Below, one piece after another: positions 1-5,164 of a stretch of DNA of 7,331 nt. Within the stretch, counting starts at the first letter, position 1; every line of letters begins with the position of its first letter. The notes below the pieces were generated by a model. That model was not told where the DNA came from, did not search any database, and saw only the letters and a program-made list of their open reading frames with translations. Source of the stretch: Sphingomonadaceae bacterium. Its GTDB lineage: Bacteria > Pseudomonadota > Alphaproteobacteria > Sphingomonadales > Sphingomonadaceae. Where the stretch lies: positions 1 through 7,331 of the forward strand of contig SHLU01000117.1 of the NCBI GenBank assembly GCA_004282995.1, in the 5' to 3' direction. The translations under genes and the position numbers were made by a program.

Positions 1-185
1 GAACTTTCCTCGATAGCAACAGCGACTGCCTCGGGCTGCTCTGCCTCCGCTTCCCCTCCATCTGCCTCATTTGCATCGCTCAGCGCTACAGAATCGGCCT
101 CATCCCCGACTTCCGCCGTATCATCCGATACTGAACACGCAGCAAGCAGCGTCATCGCTGTCACTACAAGGCTGAACCGCCGCAT
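1..185 (-). CDS. Putative lipoprotein, N-terminal part (runs off the left edge)
   Basis: Reading the minus strand from the ATG at 185-183 gives 61 residues with no stop before the window edge. It begins MRRFSLVVTAMTLLAAC: two arginines, a hydrophobic stretch, then the lipobox LAAC with the lipidated cysteine at residue 17. This is a classic signal-peptidase-II signal. The residue after the cysteine is Ser, not Asp, which by the +2 rule known from enterobacteria fits outer-membrane sorting. Residues 18-61 are rich in Asp, Glu and Ala and low in complexity, which looks like an acidic flexible linker ahead of a folded domain that lies outside the window. A good ribosome binding site, AAGGAG (minus strand, 200-195), stands 9 nt before the ATG. 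The gene diverges from the aminopeptidase gene. I do not recognise the family, and the function cannot be given from this fragment. Confidence 0.8.
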   Translation of the reverse strand, partial: MRRFSLVVTAMTLLAACSVSDDTAEVGDEADSVALSDANEADGGEAEAEQPEAVAVAIEES

Positions 186-190
186 CCCGT

Positions 191-219
191 TTGACTCCTT
201 TAGGCGCGCTTCCCATTAG
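191..219 (+). promoter_or_regulatory. Possible sigma-70 promoter for the aminopeptidase gene
   Basis: TTGACT at 191-196 matches the -35 consensus in five of six bases. After 17 bases, CATTAG at 214-219 is a poor -10 (three of six). Transcription would start near 226, downstream of the GTG at 222 but upstream of the ATG at 252, so a real promoter here would favour the ATG start. The element overlaps the leader and ribosome binding site of the divergent lipoprotein gene. The -10 is weak, so this is only a candidate. Confidence 0.3.
195..200 (-). promoter_or_regulatory. Ribosome binding site of the left-edge lipoprotein gene
   Basis: On the minus strand the bases read AAGGAG, 9 nt before the ATG at 185-183. 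This near-perfect Shine-Dalgarno fixes the start of the partial lipoprotein gene, which has no other support from its C-terminal half. Confidence 0.7.
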
Positions 220-251
220 CAGTGCCCTACGCCAATCCAAATGGACAAACG

Positions 252-1649
252 ATGACCAAAAGCAAGCTAATCAAGCCCGATCAGGATCAGGACGCCATTG
301 CCATACATCTCGTCAATGAGGCCGGTTTCGCGGATTGGAGCAAGAGGTTGAGCGCTGGACAGCGCGCAGCTTTGGACGCGCAGAAATTCAGCGGCGGTAG
401 CTTCCAGGTCGGGATTGTCCCTAATGGCGACAGCTGGTTCGCCGTCGGCGGGGTGGCCGATCCCGAAGATTTGTCCAGCTGGTGCATGGCCAAGCTTGCC
501 GAGAGCCTGCCCGAAGGGACCTATCGCCTCGAAGGGCGCGAGCCCGGCCCGGCCATGCATGGCTGGCAGACTGCCCAATACCGCTTCACCCTCTACAAGG
601 ATGACGATAACGCGACCGGTCCCAGGGTGCTTCTGACCAAGGACGTCAAGGCCATCGAACCAGCCATAGCTGAAGCCAGGGCGGTCAATCTGGTGCGGCG
701 ATTGGTCGATACGCCGGCCGAAGACATGGGTCCCGAAGCGCTTGAGGCTGAATGCGAAGCGCTGGCGAAGGAACACGGCGCCAAGCTCAGCGTCACCAAG
801 GGCGAGACGCTTGAGCGCGAATTTCCTATGGTCCATGCTGTGGGCCGGGCCGCCGCCCGCCACCATGCACCGCGCCTTCTGCACCTGACGTGGTCACGTC
901 GGCACAGCAAGAAAAGCGATCCGGTGCTGACAATCGTCGGCAAGGGCGTGTGTTTCGACAGCGGTGGTCTGGACGTGAAATCAGCCACAGGCATGCAGTT
1001 GATGAAGAAGGACATGGGAGGAGCCGCTCACGCCATCGCGCTGGCCGGTCTTGTCATGGATGGCAATCTGCCGGTCCGTCTCCACCTGTTCGTACCGGCG
1101 GTCGAGAACGCTATTTCGAGCAATTCCTTCCGTCCCGGTGACGTGCTCAAATCACGCAAGGGCCTGACAGTGGAGATCGGCAATACCGATGCCGAGGGGC
1201 GCCTGATACTAGGCGATGCCTTGACCAGGGCCAGTGAGGAAAATCCCGACCTAGTGATCGATTTCGCTACCCTGACCGGCGCAGCACGAGTTGCCCTGGG
1301 CCCGGATTATCCGGCCCTGATGACGCGCCGCGATGAGACCGCCGATGCGCTGATTGCTGCCGGCAAGTCCTGCGACGACGAGCCATGGCGCCTGCCGCTT
1401 CCCGACGCCTACGCTGAATGGCTGAAATCCGACATTGCCGACATGGGTAATGCGCATGGCAATGCTTTTGCCGGAGCCAGTGTCGCCGGCCTGTTCCTCG
1501 ACCGGTTTGTCGGCGAAGGGCTCGACTGGGCCCACTTCGACACCTTCGCCTGGCGCCCCTTCCCCAAGCCTGGCCGGCCCAAGGGCGGTGACGCATATGG
1601 ATTGAGGGCGAGCTGGCGAATGTTGCAGAAACGCTACCCGAACAATTAG
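252..1649 (+). CDS. Leucyl aminopeptidase family protein (peptidase family M17)
   Basis: This cytosolic metallo-aminopeptidase removes N-terminal residues from peptides, using two metal ions in a usually hexameric enzyme. With the ATG start it has 465 residues, close to other M17 enzymes. The M17 active site is complete. GKGVCFDSGG (230-239) carries metal ligands K231 and D236. K243 matches the catalytic lysine, D254 in KKDMGG is a ligand, and the family signature NTDAEGRL (311-318) supplies D313, E315 and the catalytic R317. I aligned these with E. coli PepA K270, D275, K282, D293, D352, E354 and R356 by spacing. The N-terminal 150 residues form the less conserved cap domain. An in-frame GTG at 222 would add 10 residues, but I prefer ATG 252: the GTG has no ribosome binding site, and the protein body begins naturally at MTKSKLIKPDQ. 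Neither start has a strong Shine-Dalgarno. The SH3-like gene follows on the same strand, probably in one operon. Confidence 0.93.
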   Translation: MTKSKLIKPDQDQDAIAIHLVNEAGFADWSKRLSAGQRAALDAQKFSGGSFQVGIVPNGDSWFAVGGVADPEDLSSWCMAKLAESLPEGTYRLEGREPGPAMHGWQTAQYRFTLYKDDDNATGPRVLLTKDVKAIEPAIAEARAVNLVRRLVDTPAEDMGPEALEAECEALAKEHGAKLSVTKGETLEREFPMVHAVGRAAARHHAPRLLHLTWSRRHSKKSDPVLTIVGKGVCFDSGGLDVKSATGMQLMKKDMGGAAHAIALAGLVMDGNLPVRLHLFVPAVENAISSNSFRPGDVLKSRKGLTVEIGNTDAEGRLILGDALTRASEENPDLVIDFATLTGAARVALGPDYPALMTRRDETADALIAAGKSCDDEPWRLPLPDAYAEWLKSDIADMGNAHGNAFAGASVAGLFLDRFVGEGLDWAHFDTFAWRPFPKPGRPKGGDAYGLRASWRMLQKRYPNN

Positions 1650-1728
1650 GGCCGCCGACTTGCGAGCCGCCAGCGCGCCGTATAAGCGCGAAATTTGCGA
1701 CAATGACAGCAGGGCACGACCAAGGACC

Positions 1729-2070
1729 GTGAGCGAAACCGCCGCCTATCCCGTTCCGAACAGACAATTGGGGCTGACCGGCCCGGTCGATAAGCCGCGT
1801 CCGGGCACCCTGCCCATACGCGGCGACGTCGCCCATATTGCGCTCGCGGACCGCTATCTCGTGCCGCACTATGTCGTGCCGCGCGCGATCACGATCACCT
1901 CCGGCCCGGTATCCCTGCTGCTGGCAGCGGAGGATGGCGCCGAAGTACTGAAACAGCTCGCGACCGGCGACACGCTGGAGATGCTCGACATCACCAGCAG
2001 CTGGGTCTGGGGCTGCCTGGGCCCGGACGGACCGACCGGTTACATCAAGCGCGCAGCGCTCGACATCTGA
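1729..2070 (+). CDS. Small SH3-like domain protein, resembling the N-terminal half of NlpC/P60 (C40) peptidases
   Basis: From the GTG at 1729 this is 113 residues with no signal peptide or membrane segment. Residues 16-51 carry LTGPV...RGDVAHIALADRYLVPHYVVP. From memory this matches the N-terminal lead of alphaproteobacterial NlpC/P60 cell-wall peptidases. Residues 54-113 look like the bacterial SH3 domain that follows, ending in WVWGCLGPDGPTGYIKRAAL; family members typically read W-A-W...DGYVGYVP there. The Cys/His/His catalytic domain that should come next is absent: the frame stops at 2068-2070 and argC starts on the last base of that stop (TGATG), so the two genes are probably translationally coupled. 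The start is uncertain. A TTG at 1660 behind AGGG would add 23 residues unlike the family, whereas the GTG gives a natural MSETAAYPVPNRQ but only a cramped AAGGA 2 nt upstream. It might bind peptidoglycan or peptides. It could equally be a degenerate remnant, although the frame is open and clean. Confidence 0.75.
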   Translation: MSETAAYPVPNRQLGLTGPVDKPRPGTLPIRGDVAHIALADRYLVPHYVVPRAITITSGPVSLLLAAEDGAEVLKQLATGDTLEMLDITSSWVWGCLGPDGPTGYIKRAALDI

Positions 2071-3005
2071 TGACGCAGACCGTCTTCATTGACGGCGCCG
2101 TCGGCACAACCGGGCTGGAAATCCGCGACCGGCTGGCAAATCGCGGCGAGTTCGACCTGATTGTGCTCGACGAGGCCCAGCGCGAGGACACAGCTACCCG
2201 GCGCGAAGCCCTCAACGCTGCCGATTTTGCCATTTTGTGCCTGCCCGACGATGCCGCCATCGACGCTGTCGACATGATTGATCGGGCGAGCAGGACCCGG
2301 ATCATCGATGCCTCGAGCGCCCACCGCGTAGCCGCAAACTGGACTTACGGCCTGCCGGAACTGACGGGACGCAGCGCGGTGTCGCAAGCGCGCCTGGTCA
2401 GCAATCCCGGCTGTTATCCTACCGGTTTCCTGGCACTGGTCGCCCCGCTGGTGAGGGCGGGCTTGCTGCCAGCGGACTGGCCGTTCAGCGTCAACGCCGT
2501 GTCGGGCTATTCCGGCGGTGGCAAGGCACTCATCGCGCGGTTCGAAGAAGATCAGACCGATCTCGCCTTCCGCGCCTATGGCCTCGGCTTCGGGCACAAG
2601 CATGTGGCGGAAATGCAGCGTCACGCCGGGCTCACTCACGCGCCACTGTTTGCGCCGGCGGTCATTCCCGCCTTTCGTGGGATGCATGTCGAGGTACCGC
2701 TGCCACTGGGTGCGATTTCGGGCACACCCTCGCCCGATGCGCTGCGCGATTGCCTGCGCGAATTCTACGCGGACAGCGCAGTGGTCAATGTCAGCGACGA
2801 CATCCCCGGCGAACTCCTGCTTCACGCGCAGGAGCAAGCGCATGACGACATGCAGCTCATGGTCTTCGCCTCGGACGACGGCACTCAGGCACGGCTGGTC
2901 GCCCGGCTCGACAATCTGGGCAAGGGCGCGAGTGGTGCGGCGGTGCAGAATCTCAATCTCATGGCAGGGCTCGACGAGACTAAGGGTCTCCGGCTTCCAG
3001 GCTGA
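2070..3005 (+). CDS. argC: N-acetyl-gamma-glutamyl-phosphate reductase, short (type 2) form
   Basis: ArgC catalyses the NADPH-dependent reduction of N-acetyl-glutamyl-5-phosphate to the semialdehyde, the third step of arginine synthesis from glutamate, in the cytoplasm. The product is 311 residues, the size of the short type-2 enzymes (type 1 is about 340-350). It opens with the Rossmann-fold motif FIDGAVGTTGLEI (residues 6-18; the glycine-rich turn is GAVGTTG). The catalytic cysteine is C115 in SNPGCYPTG (111-119). VSGYSGGGK (144-152) and GFGHKHVAEM (173-182) are conserved active-site segments; a histidine in HKH is the likely general base. NLGKGASGAAVQNLN (282-296) is the usual C-terminal nucleotide-side motif. 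Start ATG 2070 shares its A with the TGA of the SH3-like gene, so reinitiation after that gene is likely. No other arg gene lies in the window, as is common where arginine genes are scattered. A 344-residue frame on the opposite strand is an overlap artefact. Confidence 0.95.
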   Translation: MTQTVFIDGAVGTTGLEIRDRLANRGEFDLIVLDEAQREDTATRREALNAADFAILCLPDDAAIDAVDMIDRASRTRIIDASSAHRVAANWTYGLPELTGRSAVSQARLVSNPGCYPTGFLALVAPLVRAGLLPADWPFSVNAVSGYSGGGKALIARFEEDQTDLAFRAYGLGFGHKHVAEMQRHAGLTHAPLFAPAVIPAFRGMHVEVPLPLGAISGTPSPDALRDCLREFYADSAVVNVSDDIPGELLLHAQEQAHDDMQLMVFASDDGTQARLVARLDNLGKGASGAAVQNLNLMAGLDETKGLRLPG

Positions 3006-3008
3006 GGG

Positions 3009-3027
3009 CTGCCTAAAAAACAGGCAG
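3009..3027 (+). terminator. Inverted repeat just after argC, weak terminator candidate
   Basis: CTGCCT at 3009-3014 pairs exactly with AGGCAG at 3022-3027, leaving a 7-nt loop made mostly of A. It starts 4 nt after the argC stop, where a terminator is expected. However, the stem has only 6 bp and is followed by GGGGCAGC rather than a run of T. It may slow transcription or protect the 3' end, and efficient intrinsic termination is doubtful. Confidence 0.3.
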
Positions 3028-3135
3028 GGGCAGCTTATCGCTTGAGCATCAAGGGCTGGGCGCCCCTGCTGCACTCTTTCGCGCCGCCACCGATTGCCCT
3101 AGGCATTGGACTTCGCGCCCGCCCGGGCATGATTC

Positions 3136-3151
3136 TGGCACGATTCTTGGA
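3136..3151 (+). promoter_or_regulatory. Near-consensus sigma-54 (-24/-12) promoter upstream of glnB-glnA
   Basis: TGGCACGATTCTTGGA fits the sigma-54 consensus TGGCACG-N4-TTGCW at every fixed position but one: the -12 element is TTGG instead of TTGC. The -24 box TGGCACG is perfect and the 10-base spacing between the two doublets is right. Transcription would begin near 3162, about 87 nt before glnB. Established knowledge: glnA, glnB or glnK are driven by RpoN and NtrC in many proteobacteria, so the place is as expected. The G for C change falls in the highly conserved -12 doublet and could weaken the promoter or mean the match is chance. A half-site for NtrC (TGCAC, 3070-3074) lies about 65 nt upstream of the -24 box, but no full dyad is visible. 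Confidence 0.5.
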
Positions 3152-3248
3152 TTGTGCGCGGGTGGTTGATCAACAGCCTGCCGCTCGTCGCTTTCGGAAC
3201 AACTATCGCGCGTCCGAGTCGGTAGCTCATGCAAGGGGACAGGACGCG

Positions 3249-3587
3249 GTGAAAAAGATCGAAGCGATCATCAAGCCGTTCAAGCTCGATGAAGTGAAGG
3301 AGGCGCTGCACGAAGTCGGTGTTTCCGGAATAACCGTGACCGAGGCCAAGGGCTTCGGACGGCAGAAGGGCCACACAGAACTCTATCGCGGCGCCGAATA
3401 TGTCGTTGATTTCCTCCCCAAGGTGAAGCTCGAGGTCGTGGTAGCCGACAGCATTGCCGAGCGCGTTGTCGAGGCCATTGCAGCCGCCGCGCAGACAGGA
3501 CGCATCGGCGACGGCAAGATTTTCGTTTCCTCGATCGAGAGCGCGCTACGCATCCGCACGGGTGAAACCAACGAAGACGCCATCTGA
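3249..3587 (+). CDS. glnB: Nitrogen regulatory protein PII (GlnB/GlnK family)
   Basis: PII is a trimeric signal protein that binds ATP or ADP and 2-oxoglutarate and passes nitrogen status to the adenylyltransferase GlnE, the NtrB sensor and other targets. From the GTG at 3249 the product has exactly 112 residues, the canonical PII length, and begins MKKIEAIIKPFKLDEVKEAL, which fixes the start. AAGGGG at 3233-3238 lies 10 nt upstream. The T-loop (about 37-55) reads GRQKGHTELYRGAEY and contains Tyr51, the site that GlnD uridylylates. Residues 83-97 (TGRIGDGKIFVSSIE) form the second PII signature, and RIRTGE (101-106) completes the nucleotide pocket. Nothing essential is missing. It is 25 nt upstream of glnA, so the pair is one operon, which favours the name glnB over glnK (usually beside amtB). 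The candidate sigma-54 promoter upstream suggests nitrogen control. Confidence 0.96.
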   Translation: MKKIEAIIKPFKLDEVKEALHEVGVSGITVTEAKGFGRQKGHTELYRGAEYVVDFLPKVKLEVVVADSIAERVVEAIAAAAQTGRIGDGKIFVSSIESALRIRTGETNEDAI

Positions 3588-3612
3588 ATTCAATCAAGCA
3601 AGGAAATACCCA

Positions 3613-5022
3613 ATGTCCAGCGCCAAAGACGTCATCAAGCAGATCAAGGAAAACGAGGTCGAATGGGTCGACCTGCGGTTCACCGACCCCAAGGGCAAGT
3701 GGCAGCACCTTACCATGGTGGCCAGTGTCATGGGTGAGGACGAGCTGGAAGACGGGCTGATGTTCGACGGTTCGTCGATCGCGGGCTGGAAGGTCATCAA
3801 CGAATCCGACATGATCCTCAAACCCGATCTCGACCGGGTTTATATGGACCCGTTCAGCGCAACCCCGATGATGATCATGTTCTGCGACATTGTCGAACCA
3901 GGCACGGGCGAACTGTATTCGCGCGATCCGCGCAGCACGGCCAAGCGCGCCGAAGCCTATCTCAAGACTACAGGCATCGGCGACACCATCTATGTCGGGC
4001 CCGAAGCTGAATTCTTCATGTTCGACGACGTCCGTTTCGAGGACGGATATGCCGCATCGGGCTTTGCCCTCGACGATATCGAGCTGCCGACCAATGCGGG
4101 CAAGGAGTACGAAGGTGGCAACATGGCTCACCGTCCGCGCGCAAAGGGTGGCTACTTCCCTGTGGCTCCGGTTGACAGCGCCGTCGACATCCGCGGGGAA
4201 ATGGTATCAACCATGCTCGAGATGGGCCTCGCCTGCGACAAGCATCATCATGAAGTCGCCGCTGCCCAGCACGAGCTCGGCCTGACTTTCTCGACGCTGG
4301 TGAAAACCGCCGATGAAATGCAGATCTACAAGTATGTCGTCCACCAGGTCGCCCACGCCTACGGCAAGACCGCGACATTTATGCCCAAGCCGATCAAGGA
4401 CGATAACGGTTCGGGCATGCACACCCATATGTCGATCTGGGATGGCGACAAGCCGACCTTCGCCGGGAACGGCTATGCCGGGCTGTCCGAAAACTGCCTT
4501 TACTACATTGGCGGCGTCATCAAGCACGCAAAGGCCCTCAACGCCTTCACCAATCCTACCACCAACAGCTACAAGCGGCTGGTTCCGGGCTTCGAGGCAC
4601 CGGTGCTGCTCGCCTACTCAGCGCGCAACCGTTCGGCTGCATGCCGGATACCCTATGGCGCGGGCGACAAGGCGAAGCGGGTCGAATTCCGTTTCCCCGA
4701 TGCCATGGCCAATCCCTATCTCGCCTATGCCGCTCTGCTGATGGCCGGCCTCGACGGGATCCAGAACAAGATCCATCCGGGCGAAGCGATGGACAAGAAC
4801 CTGTATGATCTTCCGCCTGCTGAACTGGCTGAAGTGCCAACCGTATGTGGTTCCTTGCGTGAGGCGCTAGAGGCACTCGAGGCGGACAACGAGTTCCTGC
4901 TTGCGGGCGACGTCTTTTCGAAAGACCAGATCGAATCCTACTGTGAGCTCAAGTGGGAAGAAGTCGTCCGCGTGGAGACGACCCCCAGTCCGGTCGAGTT
5001 CGACATGTATTACAGCGCCTGA
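3613..5022 (+). CDS. glnA: Type I glutamine synthetase
   Basis: GlnA makes glutamine from glutamate, ammonia and ATP as a cytoplasmic dodecamer, the entry point of ammonia assimilation. The ATG at 3613 gives 469 residues, the size of proteobacterial GSI enzymes. AAGGA at 3600-3604 is 8 nt upstream, so this start is preferred over longer in-frame readings that would run into glnB. Visible family marks: FDGSSIAGWK (51-60), the metal-binding EAEFF (131-135), the ATP-binding KPIKDDNGSGMHTHMS (259-274), NRSAACRIP (339-347), and VEFRFPDAMANPY (357-369) with E358 and R360. NLYDLPP (396-402) places the adenylylation target at Tyr398, equal to Tyr397 of E. coli, so GlnE control is expected and would be directed by the PII protein encoded just upstream. 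The gene is complete and is followed by a strong terminator. Confidence 0.98.
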   Translation: MSSAKDVIKQIKENEVEWVDLRFTDPKGKWQHLTMVASVMGEDELEDGLMFDGSSIAGWKVINESDMILKPDLDRVYMDPFSATPMMIMFCDIVEPGTGELYSRDPRSTAKRAEAYLKTTGIGDTIYVGPEAEFFMFDDVRFEDGYAASGFALDDIELPTNAGKEYEGGNMAHRPRAKGGYFPVAPVDSAVDIRGEMVSTMLEMGLACDKHHHEVAAAQHELGLTFSTLVKTADEMQIYKYVVHQVAHAYGKTATFMPKPIKDDNGSGMHTHMSIWDGDKPTFAGNGYAGLSENCLYYIGGVIKHAKALNAFTNPTTNSYKRLVPGFEAPVLLAYSARNRSAACRIPYGAGDKAKRVEFRFPDAMANPYLAYAALLMAGLDGIQNKIHPGEAMDKNLYDLPPAELAEVPTVCGSLREALEALEADNEFLLAGDVFSKDQIESYCELKWEEVVRVETTPSPVEFDMYYSA

Positions 5023-5048
5023 CCACCCGTCAGCCTGGGCAGATCAAG

Positions 5049-5078
5049 AGGCCGCTCGGGAAACCGGGCGGCCTTCTT
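5049..5078 (+). terminator. Rho-independent terminator of the glnB-glnA operon
   Basis: AGGCCGCTCGG (5049-5059) pairs with CCGGGCGGCCT (5064-5074) over 11 bp, all Watson-Crick except one T-G (5056/5067). It closes a GAAA tetraloop (5060-5063) of the stable GNRA type. The tail reads TCTT, short but T-rich. It lies 26 nt after the glnA stop, and the next gene has its own start signals about 90 nt further on. Confidence 0.88.
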
Positions 5079-5118
5079 GCATCGCCACCGAGCCTCATCA
5101 ACCTCGCGACGAATCGTT

Positions 5119-5143
5119 GAAACCGAAAGGGCTCCGACACGTT
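5119..5143 (+). promoter_or_regulatory. Possible EcfG-type (general stress) promoter for the secreted/FAS1 pair
   Basis: GAAAC (5119-5123), 16 bases, then CGTT (5140-5143). The alphaproteobacterial EcfG consensus is GGAAC-N16/17-CGTT, so the site differs by one base in the -35 box and is exact in spacing and -10. Transcription would begin near 5150, only a few bases before the AAGGAG ribosome binding site at 5153-5158, giving a very short leader, which counts somewhat against it. The same -35 region also reads TTGAAA (5117-5122), but no good sigma-70 -10 follows at 17 bases. Confidence 0.3.
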
Positions 5144-5164
5144 GTGTGGGCGAAGGAGTGACCT

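Noticed and set aside
267..884. 205-residue minus-strand frame inside the aminopeptidase gene
   Set aside because: It is fully antisense to a gene with an intact M17 active site, and has no domain or ribosome binding site of note.
2040..3074. 344-residue open frame on the minus strand, longer than argC itself
   Set aside because: It is antisense to argC, whose protein carries full family motifs. The antisense product is rich in residues typical of mirrored high-GC codons, has no recognisable domain, and runs past both ends of argC only because stops are rare there.
3070..3086. NtrC binding site (TGCAC at 3070) upstream of the sigma-54 promoter
   Set aside because: Only one half-site matches. 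The expected second half (GGTGCA-like) reads GCGCCG, so it is not listed as a feature.
3196..3216. GGAAC (3196-3200) upstream of glnB as an EcfG -35 box
   Set aside because: No CGTT or similar occurs 16-17 bases downstream, so only half of the element is present.
3042..3248. Upstream extension of the glnB frame (69 extra residues)
   Set aside because: PII proteins are 112 residues and begin MKKIEAIIKPF, exactly at GTG 3249. The extension has no PII character and would cover the predicted promoter.
3454..3612. Upstream extension of the glnA frame into glnB (53 extra residues)
   Set aside because: glnB occupies that stretch in another frame. ATG 3613 has a well-placed AAGGA and gives the standard GSI N-terminus and length.
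3280..4131. 283-residue minus-strand frame across glnB and glnA
   Set aside because: It lies opposite two certain genes, spans their intergenic gap, and has no family resemblance or start signal. It is a shadow of codon bias.
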